Shown here: positions 25,378 to 33,605 of the stretch, piece by piece
How the letters are laid out: each line of letters opens with the position of its first letter
Numbering within the stretch: position 1 is the stretch's first letter
DNA from: JAWLHU01 sp049325315
Lineage (GTDB): Bacteria > Bacillota > Sulfobacillia > Symbiobacteriales > Symbiobacteriaceae
Assembly: GCA_049325315.1 (NCBI GenBank)
Contig: JBMONB010000224.1
Span: 62,001-126,000 of the forward strand
DNA: 64,000 bases
Direction of reading: 5' to 3'
The notes under the pieces: model-generated
Told to the model about the DNA's origin: nothing
Databases searched by the model: none
The model's input: the letters and a program-made list of their open reading frames with translations, nothing else
Made by a program: the position numbers and the translations under genes

Positions 25378-25974
25378 TTAAAACCCGTCGGGCCGGCCCT
25401 TCGCCTTGCGGAGCAGGAGCTGGAGGGCATAGGGCATGGCCGGCAGGCGCCAGCCCTCCCGAGAGTAGAGCCCCTCCAGCAGCCACTGGAGCCGGGCGGC
25501 CTCTTCCACCGGAATCTCGCCCTCATACTCCTCGCCCAGCAACTGGGCTGCCCCCTGGCGAATCGCAGCGATAAAGCCGGCGTCCAGCGCCCGGCGGCGG
25601 GCGCCCAGGGCATCGCTCACCTCTGCCCCGGGGGTGAGCAGGTCGATCACGGTCAGGTCCTGCTCCTCCGTGAGGCCGCCGGCCCAGTAGCGCATGCCCC
25701 AGCCGAGGGCATCCTCTGTCTCCAGTCCGCACTGCCGGGCGATGGCGAAGATGTAGACCACGTCCCAGAGCCGGAAGCCCAGGAAGCCATGGGCCTCGGA
25801 GAACCACCGGCCCGGTATGGGCCGGGGCTTCACCTTCAGGGCGCTCTTCAGCGCAAGGTTGCCCTGCGTGGCGCCGCCACCGCTTAAGACAACCGGCCCC
25901 CCTCGTGCCGATTTCGATCGCCGGTGAAGAGGGCGGCGTTCGTTTATATCCAACACGTTGGGTGCTTTCTTCAT
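25378..25974 (-). CDS. Hypothetical protein
   Basis: A 198-aa protein that is not recognised. It begins MKKAPNVLDINERRP with a basic, Ser/Gly-rich N-terminal third, then a more ordered region with SEAHGFLGFRLWDVVYIFAIA and GWGMRYWAGGLTEEQDLTV, and a helical C terminus. No signal peptide or metal motif was seen. ATG 25974 follows GAGGGGGATCGAC. The MalT-like gene lies 54 bp downstream (or 21 bp from its likely CTG start), so the two may be co-transcribed. Confidence 0.6.
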   Translation of the reverse strand: MKKAPNVLDINERRPLHRRSKSARGGPVVLSGGGATQGNLALKSALKVKPRPIPGRWFSEAHGFLGFRLWDVVYIFAIARQCGLETEDALGWGMRYWAGGLTEEQDLTVIDLLTPGAEVSDALGARRRALDAGFIAAIRQGAAQLLGEEYEGEIPVEEAARLQWLLEGLYSREGWRLPAMPYALQLLLRKAKGRPDGF

Positions 25975-26059
25975 GTCGATCCCCCTCGATAGACATTGTA
26001 CTACAAGATGTACCAAAATCGCATACCCAATCAGATGGCGATCATAACCGAACCTTAAC

Positions 26060-26092
26060 TTGACCCGTACAACCACATAAGAATACACTTAT
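26060..26092 (+). promoter_or_regulatory. arsR promoter with overlapping operator
   Basis: TTGACC (26060-26065) and TACACT (26084-26089) are separated by 18 bp. An inverted repeat ATAAG-N6-CTTAT (26077-26092) covers the -10 region, the usual place for an ArsR operator. Bound ArsR would block polymerase until As(III) binds the regulator. Confidence 0.65.
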
Positions 26093-26108
26093 ACCATGGG
26101 GTGAGTAC

Positions 26109-26477
26109 ATGGACGATCACATTCTGCTGATGAAGACGCTGGCCGATCCGACGCGGCTGAAGATCTTCAAACTGATTCTCGCTGAAGAGCTCTGCGTCTG
26201 CGAGCTGCAGAGCCTGCTGGGCATTAGCCAGCCGGCGGTCTCGCAGCACATCGCCAAGCTGAAGACAGCGGGGCTGGTGCGGGAGCGGAAGTCCAGCATG
26301 TGGACTTACTACCGGGGCGACATACAGCGGGCGACCGAAGGGCTGGGAGCGGTTATCGCCTTCCTCCAGGTCGACCCGGCCCAGGTGCCGGAGATGGCCG
26401 ACCTGGCCCTGCAGCGGAGTCTAATGGTCCGGGCAGAGCTGTGCGGCCCGGTGAAGAAGGGAGCGGATTCGGAGTGA
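26109..26477 (+). CDS. arsR: ArsR family arsenite-responsive repressor
   Basis: A 122-aa winged-helix repressor (MKTLADPTRLKIFKLIL, then LLGISQPAVSQHIAKLK). ELCVCELQ in the alpha-3 helix carries the paired cysteines typical of As(III)/Sb(III)-sensing ArsR. It is the first gene of an arsenic operon, followed with 4-bp overlap by a phosphoesterase. An inverted repeat over its -10 box supports autoregulation. Confidence 0.92.
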   Translation: MDDHILLMKTLADPTRLKIFKLILAEELCVCELQSLLGISQPAVSQHIAKLKTAGLVRERKSSMWTYYRGDIQRATEGLGAVIAFLQVDPAQVPEMADLALQRSLMVRAELCGPVKKGADSE

Positions 26478-27193
26478 GGCTTGCGGTCTTTTCAGATGTT
26501 CACGGCAACCTCCAGGGGCTGGAGGCGGTTCTGACCGACATACAGCAGCGGGGCGCCGATGTGGTCTGGTGCGGGGGCGACCTGGTGGGCTATGGCGCCA
26601 ACCCCGGCGAGGTGGTGGATCGAATCCGGGAACTGGGCATTCCCACGATCATGGGCAACTATGATGACGGCATTGGTTACTTCCGCATCGTCTGCGGCTG
26701 CGACTACAAGAGCGAGGCCGACGCTGAGCGCGGCGCCCGCTCCATCGCCTGGACGAAGCAGAACACGACCGAGGCCCAGAAGGCCTACCTGCGGAACCTG
26801 CCCTACAAACTCCAGAGGGAGTTCGAGGGGCACCAGGTGGTGCTGGTGCACGGCAGCCCGGTCCGACTGAATGAGTACCTCTTGGAGAACGTGGCGGATG
26901 AGGTCTTCGCCGCCCATCTGGAGAGCACCCGGGCCGGCGTTCTGCTCTTCGGCCATACGCATAAGCCGTACCATAAGGTGCTGAACGGTCGCCACCTGGT
27001 CAACACCGGCAGCGCCGGGAAGCCGAAGCACGGCAACCCCAATGCTACCTATACGCTCCTCGACCTGACCCCCGCCGAGGTGAAGGTACAGATCGTGGAG
27101 GTGAGCTATGACTACGAGGCGGCAGCCCGGGCGATTGAGGCCACCGACCTGCCCCACGAGTTCGCCCAGATGCTCCGGGAGGGGCGTGGTTAG
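26474..27193 (+). CDS. Calcineurin-like metallophosphoesterase (YfcE/MJ0936-type)
   Basis: A 239-aa cytoplasmic di-metal phosphoesterase. Metal ligands are visible in order: FSDVHGN (residues about 7-13), GGDLVGYG, GNYDDG, HGSP and FGHTHKP. The start is GTG 26474, overlapping the arsR stop (GTGA), which indicates translational coupling. Similar phosphoesterases are found in some ars operons, where their substrate is not settled. An arsenate-ester or phosphate-stress role is an inference from position only. Confidence 0.8.
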   Translation: MRLAVFSDVHGNLQGLEAVLTDIQQRGADVVWCGGDLVGYGANPGEVVDRIRELGIPTIMGNYDDGIGYFRIVCGCDYKSEADAERGARSIAWTKQNTTEAQKAYLRNLPYKLQREFEGHQVVLVHGSPVRLNEYLLENVADEVFAAHLESTRAGVLLFGHTHKPYHKVLNGRHLVNTGSAGKPKHGNPNATYTLLDLTPAEVKVQIVEVSYDYEAAARAIEATDLPHEFAQMLREGRG

Positions 27194-27195
27194 CG

Positions 27196-27486
27196 GTGAA
27201 GCTGAACGTTGACCCCGAGGCGGCGGCATTCATTGCCCAAGAGGGCGGTCAGGCTATCATCTTTGCCGGCAAGACCGGTGGTTGCTGCACCATCGGCTGG
27301 CTGCTGGAGCCAATGGTGGAGCTTGGCGAGCCCAGGAGGCCGCTGGAGGAGTATCAGGTCATGCAGGTGGGCGGAGCGACCCTCTACCTCGACCGGGCGC
27401 TCGAATCGGTCGAGCAGACCTACCGGCTCCACCTCACCCGCGTATTGAATTGGAAGTCCCTGTCGGTCTCGTACGAAGGAGGTTAA
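27196..27486 (+). CDS. CC/Se-motif family small protein
   Basis: A 96-aa protein with a central FAGKTGGCCTIGW; the vicinal cysteines match the CC (or Cys-Sec) pair of the CC/Se-motif family. The fold looks HesB/IscA-like, with short beta strands and a C-terminal VLNWKSLSVSYEGG. The GTG start at 27196 lies 2 bp after the phosphoesterase stop, and acr3 starts 3 bp after its own stop, so it is embedded in the ars operon. Vicinal thiols are good As(III) ligands, so an arsenite-binding or -delivery role is plausible but not shown. Confidence 0.7.
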   Translation: MKLNVDPEAAAFIAQEGGQAIIFAGKTGGCCTIGWLLEPMVELGEPRRPLEEYQVMQVGGATLYLDRALESVEQTYRLHLTRVLNWKSLSVSYEGG

Positions 27487-27489
27487 ATC

Positions 27490-28551
27490 GTGGCTCAGAA
27501 GCAGGGTGGCCTATCGCTTCTCGACCGGTTTCTCACGCTGTGGATCTTCCTTGCCATGGCGCTCGGTGTCGGTATCGGACACTACTTCCCCGGCTTTGCA
27601 CAGGCGTTGGACAGCCTTCAGATCGACACGGTTTCGCTGCCCATCGCCATCGGCCTGATCTGGATGATGTACCCGGCCCTCGCCCGCGTGCGCTATGAGG
27701 AGATCGGCAAGGTCTTCCGCAACTACAAGGTGCTCGGCTTCTCGCTGCTCCAGAACTGGGTGATCGGCCCCATTCTGATGTTCGGCCTGGCCTTCATCTT
27801 CCTCAAGGGCTACCCGGAGTATGCCGTCGGCCTGATCATCATCGGGCTGGCCCGCTGTATCGCCATGGTGCTGATCTGGAACGGTCTGGCCAAGGGCGAT
27901 AACGAGTACGCGGCGGCGCTGGTCGCCTTCAACTCGATCTTCCAGGTGCTCTTCTACTCGGTCTACACCTGGGTCTTTATTACCCTGGTGCCCCAGTGGC
28001 TAGGCTGGGACCTGGGCGGGGTGACGGTCAACGTCTCCATGTGGGACGTGGCCAAGTCGGTGCTGATCTACCTGGGCATCCCCTTCTTCGGCGGCATGCT
28101 GACCCGGGCGATCCTGCTGCCCCGCAAGGGCAAGCAGTGGTATGAGCAGACCTTCATGCCCCGGCTCGGCCCCACGGCGCTGATCGCCCTGCTCTTCACC
28201 ATTGTGGTGATGTTCTCGCTCAAGGGCGAGGCGATCGTAGCGCTGCCGTTTGATGTGGTGCGCATCGCCATCCCCCTGCTGATCTACTTCCTGCTGATGT
28301 TCTTCGTCTCGTTCTTCATCTCGAAGCAGGCGGGGTTCGGCTACGGGGAGACGGTCACGCTCTCCTTCACCGCCGCCTCCAACAACTTCGAGCTGGCGAT
28401 TGCGGTAGCCGTGGCGGTCTTCGGCATCGGGTCGGGCCAGGCCTTTGCTGCGGTGATTGGTCCGCTGGTGGAGGTGCCGGTGATGATCGGCCTGGTCAAC
28501 GCCGCCATGTGGCTGCGGGGGCGCTGGAAGCAGCAGTCGGTCGCGGCGTAA
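27490..28551 (+). CDS. acr3: Arsenite efflux transporter ACR3
   Basis: A 353-aa ten-helix arsenite exporter of the ACR3 (bile/arsenite/riboflavin) superfamily, also called ArsB in many annotations. The conserved IGLARCIAMVLIWNGLA motif supplies the essential cysteine (Cys123), followed by GDNEYAAALVAFNSIFQ and a second conserved block SFTAASNNFELAIAVAVAVFG. GTG 27490 follows GAAGGAGGTTAAATC. A hairpin after the gene marks a likely 3' end or attenuation point before arsM. Confidence 0.94.
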   Translation: MAQKQGGLSLLDRFLTLWIFLAMALGVGIGHYFPGFAQALDSLQIDTVSLPIAIGLIWMMYPALARVRYEEIGKVFRNYKVLGFSLLQNWVIGPILMFGLAFIFLKGYPEYAVGLIIIGLARCIAMVLIWNGLAKGDNEYAAALVAFNSIFQVLFYSVYTWVFITLVPQWLGWDLGGVTVNVSMWDVAKSVLIYLGIPFFGGMLTRAILLPRKGKQWYEQTFMPRLGPTALIALLFTIVVMFSLKGEAIVALPFDVVRIAIPLLIYFLLMFFVSFFISKQAGFGYGETVTLSFTAASNNFELAIAVAVAVFGIGSGQAFAAVIGPLVEVPVMIGLVNAAMWLRGRWKQQSVAA

Positions 28552-28569
28552 AGGTGCCCTTTGAAGTAC

Positions 28570-28598
28570 AACCCCGTGCTTGTCAAGAGCACGGGGTT
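28570..28598 (+). terminator. Hairpin/terminator after acr3
   Basis: An 11-bp perfect stem AACCCCGTGCT / AGCACGGGGTT with a seven-base loop. The following CTCTC is poor in T, so termination may be partial. Confidence 0.6.
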
Positions 28599-28672
28599 CT
28601 CTCGTGGTCGGCGCCCCGCTCGTGTACCCCCTGGCCCAAACCAACAGTTCAAATAAAATCGTACAGTTGCTA

Positions 28673-28702
28673 TTGACAACAAATCAGGCCGCGGCGTAAG
28701 AT
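28673..28702 (+). promoter_or_regulatory. Promoter for arsM
   Basis: TTGACA (28673-28678) and TAAGAT (28697-28702) are 18 bp apart in an AT-richer gap. It would start a second ars transcript (arsM onward). Confidence 0.6.
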
Positions 28703-28757
28703 GCCAATAAGGACGTTGCTACACGCAACGAATTCCTGGAACCGGAGGTGCTTCGCG

Positions 28758-29582
28758 ATGAAGGCGCATGAGACTCGGGAGATGGTGCGACAGCGCTATG
28801 CCCAGCGGGTGCAGTCGACAGGCAGCAGCTGCTGCGGCCCTACCCCCACCCCCGCGGCGGACGAACTGCCGGTAGTCAGCGGCGGCAGCTGCTGTTGCGG
28901 TCCCAGCCAGGTCGATGAGATCGGGCGCACGCTGGGCTACTCCGACGAAGAGCTGCAGGCCCTGCCCGAGGGAGCCAACCTGGGGCTTGGCTGCGGCAAC
29001 CCCCAGGCGATCGCTGCCCTGAGGCCCGGCGAGACGGTGCTCGACCTGGGTTCCGGCGCCGGTGTGGACTGCTTCCTGGCCGCCCGGCAGGTAGGGGATT
29101 CGGGCCGGGTGATCGGTGTCGACATGACCCCCGAGATGCTGGCCCGGGCCCGGCACAACGCCGAGCAGGGGTCCTTCCGCAACGTGGAGTTCCGGCTAGG
29201 TGAGATCGAGCACCTGCCGGTGGCGGACCAGACGGTCGATGTGATCATCTCCAACTGCGTGATCAACCTGTCACCCGAGAAGCCGCAGGTCTTCCGGGAG
29301 GCGTTCCGGGTTCTGAAGCCCGGCGGTCGCCTGGCCGTTTCCGATATGGTCACCGCGATTCCGCTCCCACCCGAGCTCCAGGAAGACGCTGCCCTCTACG
29401 CCGGCTGCATTGCCGGGGCGGCCCCGGTAGCCGAACTGCAGGCGATGCTGGCCGATGCCGGCTTCGAGCAGATCGAGATCAAGCCCAGGGACAGCCGGCA
29501 GCTCCTGGAGAGCTGGGGCGCTGGTACCACGCTGGCGGACGTGCTCTTCTCCGCCACGATTCAGGCGGTCCGGCCCCGCTAG
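28758..29582 (+). CDS. arsM: Arsenite S-adenosylmethionine methyltransferase ArsM
   Basis: ArsM (274 aa) methylates As(III) with SAM to less toxic or volatile forms. The SAM motif DLGSGAGVDCF lies near 96-106. The three cysteines that bind arsenic are present: Cys79 (GLGCGNP), Cys167 (SNCVIN) and Cys217 (AGCIAG). Two extra N-terminal clusters, SSCCGP (25-26) and SCCCGPS (45-47), match the cysteine-rich N terminus seen in many ArsM. ATG 28758 follows CCGGAGGTGCTTCGCG. Confidence 0.95.
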   Translation: MKAHETREMVRQRYAQRVQSTGSSCCGPTPTPAADELPVVSGGSCCCGPSQVDEIGRTLGYSDEELQALPEGANLGLGCGNPQAIAALRPGETVLDLGSGAGVDCFLAARQVGDSGRVIGVDMTPEMLARARHNAEQGSFRNVEFRLGEIEHLPVADQTVDVIISNCVINLSPEKPQVFREAFRVLKPGGRLAVSDMVTAIPLPPELQEDAALYAGCIAGAAPVAELQAMLADAGFEQIEIKPRDSRQLLESWGAGTTLADVLFSATIQAVRPR

Positions 29583-29605
29583 CACATCGGACGAGGTGAG
29601 GCTGA

Positions 29606-30073
29606 ATGAATATGCAGAAGGCTGGCGCACTGCTCCGGCGGGTGGCCCAGATGCATCTTCAGGTGCAGAGAGAAGGGGTCGACGCCTGCTGCGGGGGCGC
29701 CACGGCGACGCAGTGCATGATGTTGACCGAACTGGGCCGGTCCGGCCCGGTCACCCTGGCCGATCTGGTCCGCCGGCTCAACCTCGACAAGGGGTGGGTC
29801 AGCCGGGCGGTGGAGTCGATGGCGCAGGAGGGGCTTCTCACGAAAGAGCCCAGCCCCACCGACAAGCGGGCGGTAATCATCTCTATGACCGCCTCGGGCG
29901 AGGCGCTCTGCGCCGGCCTGAACCGGATGCTCGACGAGCAGTCCGACCGGATTCTCCGCCGGATTCCGCCCGAGGAGCGGCAGGGGGTCTACCGGGCGCT
30001 CGCCCTCCTGGAGCAGGCGTTGAAAGAGGAGTTAGAGGGGAATCCGATCCTGGTCCGGCTTACCGAGGAGTAG
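29606..30073 (+). CDS. MarR family regulator with N-terminal cysteine cluster
   Basis: A 155-aa winged-helix regulator: LADLVRRLNLDKGWVSRAVESM recognition helix, then the wing with PTDKRAVI. Unusually for MarR, residues about 28-37 read ACCGGATATQC, giving three cysteines near the dimerisation helix. Set between arsM and an arsenic N-acetyltransferase, it may sense As(III) or an organoarsenical through these thiols. Start at ATG 29606, or the in-frame ATG two codons later; AGGTGAGGCTGA precedes. The HTH-MarR family call is firm; the ligand is inferred. Confidence 0.82.
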   Translation: MNMQKAGALLRRVAQMHLQVQREGVDACCGGATATQCMMLTELGRSGPVTLADLVRRLNLDKGWVSRAVESMAQEGLLTKEPSPTDKRAVIISMTASGEALCAGLNRMLDEQSDRILRRIPPEERQGVYRALALLEQALKEELEGNPILVRLTEE

Positions 30074-30103
30074 TCGCCGAAATCCCCGGAGGGTGAAGAT
30101 CGA

Positions 30104-31024
30104 ATGTGGAGCTTTCGCCATGCTGCGCCTGCCGACTGGCCCAAGATTGAGGAACTCCTGACCGGCGCTCACCTGCCCGCAGACGGGGCAGCAGACCACC
30201 TGAGCGGCTTCCTGCTCGCCTTCCGGGGCGAGCGGCTGGTGGGCATGGCTGCCCTGGAGCGCTACGGCGAGACCGCCCTCCTGCGCTCCGTTGCGGTGGC
30301 GGAGGAGGAGCGGGGAACCGGCCTCGGACAGGAGATTGTCCGCCGCCTGCTGGACCAGGCCCATGCCGACGGGATCACCGGTGTGGTCCTGCTGACCACA
30401 ACGGCGGAGCGGTTCTTTCCCCGCTTCGGCTTCCGCCAGGTGAGCCGTGAGGCGGTGCCCGCCGCCGCCCACGCTTCCGCGGAGTTCCGGGGCGCCTGCC
30501 CTGCCTCCGCCACCGTGATGATGCTTGACTTACGGCGCCCCCCGGTGCTGGTCCGGCCAGCCACCCACGACGACGTGGAGGCGATAACCCGGATCTACAA
30601 CCAGGGCATCGAGGACAAGACCACCTTCGAGACCGAACTCCGCACCCCGGAGGAGCGGGGGGAGTGGCTCCGCCAGCGGGGCGAGCGCCACCCGGTCACC
30701 GTCGCTGTCAGGGGTGGGCAGGTGATGGGGTGGGCCTCCCTGAACCCCTTCAGCGCTCGCCAGGCCTACCGGTTTGTGGCCGACCTCTCGGTCTACGTGG
30801 AGCGGGCGGAGCGTGGCAACGGAATCGGTACGGCCCTCATGGAAGATCTGCTTCGCCGGGCGCCGGCCCTGGGCTACCACAAGCTGGTGCTGACCACCTT
30901 CCCACACCTGGTCGCCGTGAAGCTCTACGAGAGGTTCGGCTTCCGCCACGTGGGCGATTACCGGGAGCAGGGGCTGGTAGACGGCGTCTGGACCGATACC
31001 CGAATCATGGAACGGATTCTCTGA
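30104..31024 (+). CDS. Fused GNAT protein: ArsN2-like plus ArsN1-like domains
   Basis: A 306-aa protein with two complete acetyltransferase domains. Residues 1-145 match ArsN2: AALERYGETALLRSVAVAEEERGTGLG, then FFPRFGFRQVSREAVP and SAEFRGACPASA. Residues about 146-306 match the phosphinothricin/arsinothricin acetyltransferase ArsN1: IYNQGIEDKTTFETE, FVADLSVYVERAERGNGIGTALM and YERFGFRHVGDYREQG. ArsN1 enzymes acetylate the amino group of the arsenic antibiotic arsinothricin; the role of ArsN2 is less clear. The two are usually separate genes. It lies in the ars island behind arsM and a MarR gene. Confidence 0.85.
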   Translation: MWSFRHAAPADWPKIEELLTGAHLPADGAADHLSGFLLAFRGERLVGMAALERYGETALLRSVAVAEEERGTGLGQEIVRRLLDQAHADGITGVVLLTTTAERFFPRFGFRQVSREAVPAAAHASAEFRGACPASATVMMLDLRRPPVLVRPATHDDVEAITRIYNQGIEDKTTFETELRTPEERGEWLRQRGERHPVTVAVRGGQVMGWASLNPFSARQAYRFVADLSVYVERAERGNGIGTALMEDLLRRAPALGYHKLVLTTFPHLVAVKLYERFGFRHVGDYREQGLVDGVWTDTRIMERIL

Positions 31025-31102
31025 TCTTCGGGGGGGCGGGCCACGTCTACGGGCTCTCCCTGTATAACCAAATCAACATTTTTTGATGTGGAGGCGCCTG
31101 TC

Positions 31103-32317
31103 ATGACCGCCCTTGCAATCCGACTCTCCGCCTGGACCGGCCTCTCCCGGACTTTTGCGATCTTCCTGGGAGGCATGGCGATCTCGAAGCTGGGCGATGC
31201 GCTCTACCTCTTCGCTCTGCCCTGGATCGCCTACGAAATGACCGCTTCGCCCGTGGTGATGTCGACCCTCTACGCCACCGAGATTGTGCCGATTCTGCTC
31301 TTCGGCGCCCTGGCCGGCGTGTTTGTCGACCGCTGGGACCGGCGGAAGCTCATGCTCTGGTCCGATGTGACCCGGGCGGTCATTGTGGCGGCGATTCCGC
31401 TGCTGCACCTGCTGGGGGCGCTTCAGGTCTGGCACCTCTACGTCGCAGCATTCTCCCTCAGCCTGGTCTCCCTGGCCTTCGACGTGGCGACCACCGCCGT
31501 AATTCCCGAGATGGCCGGCAGCGACCTCACCCGGGCCAACGCCACCTTCCAGATGGTCAACCAGGGCGCCTCCATGGCGGGCCCGGCCATCGCCGGCCTG
31601 GTGATCGCCACCGTGGGCGGGCTGAACGCCCTCTGGATCGACGCCCTCTCCTTCGGCGGGACCTTCCTGGCGATCCTGGTCATGCCCACCTTCCGGCAGC
31701 AGTCGCAGGGGCTGACCGCCGGCGGGGTGCTAAAGGGTGTGGCTGAAGGGTTCCGCTGGCTCTGGGAGAGCCCGGTGATCCGGGTGCTCAGCCTCCAGGC
31801 GATGACCGGCAACTTCGGGTTTGGCATGGTCTCCGCCGTGCTCATGTTCTACCTTCGCTCCACCCTTGGACTGAGCGCCGAACTGGCGGGCCTCGACTAC
31901 GCCATGCTGGGCGTGGGCGGGCTGCTGGGCTCCATCGCCATCGTGCCGCTCTCCCGCCGTTACCGGCGCTCCACCCTCTACCCGGTGATCCTGCTCTTCG
32001 GCCTGTCCGGTCTGCTGATCATGGCTACGGTCCGGCTCTGGTGGGCGCCCGGCCTCGGCTTCGGCATGGTCTCCGCCTGCAACATCGCCTGGGTGGTGCT
32101 CTCGACCTCGGTACGCCAGGAACTGATTCCCCCGCACCTGATGGGCCGGGTCCTCGCCTTCTCCCGCATTCTCTCCACGGCGGCAATGCCCGTGGGGGCT
32201 ACCCTGGGCGGCCTGCTCTCCAAGTCATTCGATCCGACGGTGATCTTCCTCATCGCTGCGGCCACCAAGGGAATCGAGGTGCTGATCGCCCGGTTCTCCG
32301 CCATGAAGACCCTGTAA
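31103..32317 (+). CDS. MFS transporter at the end of the ars island
   Basis: An efflux-type MFS protein of about 404 aa with some 12 membrane segments. The N-terminal pattern is ISKLGDALYLFALPWIAYEMT, with the motif GVFVDRWDRRKLMLWSD between helices 2 and 3 (motif A). ATG 31103 follows TGGAGGCGCCTGTC; an in-frame GTG at 31088 overlaps that site. The position behind arsM-marR-arsN suggests export of an organoarsenical or an unrelated drug; the family alone does not tell. It converges on a GNAT gene. Confidence 0.8.
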   Translation: MTALAIRLSAWTGLSRTFAIFLGGMAISKLGDALYLFALPWIAYEMTASPVVMSTLYATEIVPILLFGALAGVFVDRWDRRKLMLWSDVTRAVIVAAIPLLHLLGALQVWHLYVAAFSLSLVSLAFDVATTAVIPEMAGSDLTRANATFQMVNQGASMAGPAIAGLVIATVGGLNALWIDALSFGGTFLAILVMPTFRQQSQGLTAGGVLKGVAEGFRWLWESPVIRVLSLQAMTGNFGFGMVSAVLMFYLRSTLGLSAELAGLDYAMLGVGGLLGSIAIVPLSRRYRRSTLYPVILLFGLSGLLIMATVRLWWAPGLGFGMVSACNIAWVVLSTSVRQELIPPHLMGRVLAFSRILSTAAMPVGATLGGLLSKSFDPTVIFLIAAATKGIEVLIARFSAMKTL

Positions 32318-32324
32318 GCAAGGG

Positions 32325-32354
32325 CCGGGGCTCCCCTCAGAGGGGAAGCCCCGG
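32325..32354. terminator. Hairpin between convergent genes
   Basis: Stem CCGGGGCT-CCCCT / AGGGG-A-AGCCCCGG between the MFS gene and a convergent GNAT gene; the far arm includes the GNAT stop codon. T-runs are lacking. Confidence 0.5.
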
Positions 32355-32840
32355 TCGCCGCATCTCCAACAGGTAGGTTGTGGTGCCATCTGGCTGAAGG
32401 GTCGGCCCGGAGATGCGGTCAAACCCCACCGCCTCCCAGAAGGCGGCCGCTTTCGGGTTGTTCACCTGCACCGCCGTCTGAAACCGGTGAATGCGGGGAT
32501 TGGCCCAGACCTCGATCTCCACCCGCCGCACCACCTGTGCTCCCAGACCCTGCCCCCGGTAGGCCGGGTCGATCATGAGGAGAATCAGAAAGGCAAGATC
32601 CGGCTCCCCCTCGTAGCCGTCGAGCGCCACATCGAGCACGCCGATCAGCTGTCCATTCGCCGTGTAGATCCCCTCAAAACGGCCGCCTTCGCGGCCGGAG
32701 ATATCTAGATCGGCCTGAACCATCTTGGCATCGATGAGCTTGTCGGTGCCCAGGCGGATGAAGTCCGCACAGCGCTGGTAGAGGGCGACGAGGTCATCGA
32801 TCTCGGCCTCATTCACGGGGCGGAACTGCAGAAGGGTCAT
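32337..32840 (-). CDS. GNAT family N-acetyltransferase
   Basis: A 167-aa single-domain acetyltransferase. The acetyl-CoA motif is ILLMIDPAYRGQGLGAQVVRRVE (about 87-109), and the C-terminal part has NPKAAAFWEAVGFDRI. The first half is helical with FIRLGTDKLIDAKMVQAD. The substrate is unknown. A moderate AGGTGA lies before ATG 32840. Confidence 0.82.
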   Translation of the reverse strand: MTLLQFRPVNEAEIDDLVALYQRCADFIRLGTDKLIDAKMVQADLDISGREGGRFEGIYTANGQLIGVLDVALDGYEGEPDLAFLILLMIDPAYRGQGLGAQVVRRVEIEVWANPRIHRFQTAVQVNNPKAAAFWEAVGFDRISGPTLQPDGTTTYLLEMRRPGLPL

Positions 32841-32927
32841 CTGTTTTCACCTGTCCCCAGGGAGATGATTCCCCTTCATTCGCCCCGCGGGCCACCCGCA
32901 CCTCCATGGCTGCCCGTGGCTTTGTGG

Positions 32928-33473
32928 CTAGAGGCTGGGCGGGGTGCTGGTGAGAGCCTTCACCTTCCATACGTCGGAGATCTTCTGCAGCTCTGCCCAC
33001 CGGTGGTTGATACCCGGGTTCCAGGCCCCGCCGGGGCTGGAACCCAGGTCGACCTTGACCTCGAAGTAGACCGTGGGGGTTTCCTCTATGACCGTCGCCT
33101 TGAGGAGCTTGATCTCCTCTATGGTGGCCGTCTTGCTGCCCGTGGGGCCGGATGGTTTCTTCGGCGCCGGGTTGCCGGCCGACAAGAAGCTCATCATGGC
33201 GGTGTCCTGGTTGACCACGGCGTCGAAATAGAGGAGCAGCACGGACTCGGCTGTATCGATCTCCCGCTGCGTCACCTCGGTACCCGGCTCCTTGGCGGGG
33301 GGCTTCGCGGCCTGACCCGAGGTGCTGGGCTCGGGGGTGGCAGTCTGGGCGACCGGCTCCTTCGGCGCCGGTGCAGGTACTGGCTTGGCATCGCCCTGTA
33401 CGTCCGTTCCGCTGCTGCTACATCCAATCAGGAGTATACCGGATGCGAGCAGGAGCAATGTCCGCTGCATCAT
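32928..33473 (-). CDS. Putative lipoprotein of unknown function
   Basis: A protein of about 181 aa. The N terminus MMQRTLLLLASGILLIGCSSS is a lipoprotein signal with lipobox LIGC, so the mature protein would be lipid-anchored outside the membrane. A Pro/Ala-rich linker (about 22-70) is followed by a globular C-terminal domain with REIDTAESVLLLYFDAVVNQDTA and WAELQKISDVWKVKAL, an NTF2/DUF4829-like pattern. The start is uncertain between ATG 33473, ATG 33470 and GTG 33482. Confidence 0.65.
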   Translation of the reverse strand: MMQRTLLLLASGILLIGCSSSGTDVQGDAKPVPAPAPKEPVAQTATPEPSTSGQAAKPPAKEPGTEVTQREIDTAESVLLLYFDAVVNQDTAMMSFLSAGNPAPKKPSGPTGSKTATIEEIKLLKATVIEETPTVYFEVKVDLGSSPGGAWNPGINHRWAELQKISDVWKVKALTSTPPSL

Positions 33474-33605
33474 GCGCCTCACGGCAACCACGACCTCTCT
33501 TGCCAGGGTGTTGCCATGATTATACAGCGGGGTGGCTTCATTCGTTAATCGCTTCGCCAGTCTAATCTTCGTAGTCCAATAGTACCAGATACCACTGTCC
33601 AGCAT

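Noticed and set aside
22793..25887. Long plus-strand frames over the MalT-like gene
   Set aside because: They mirror the minus-strand regulator and lack starts with ribosome binding sites.
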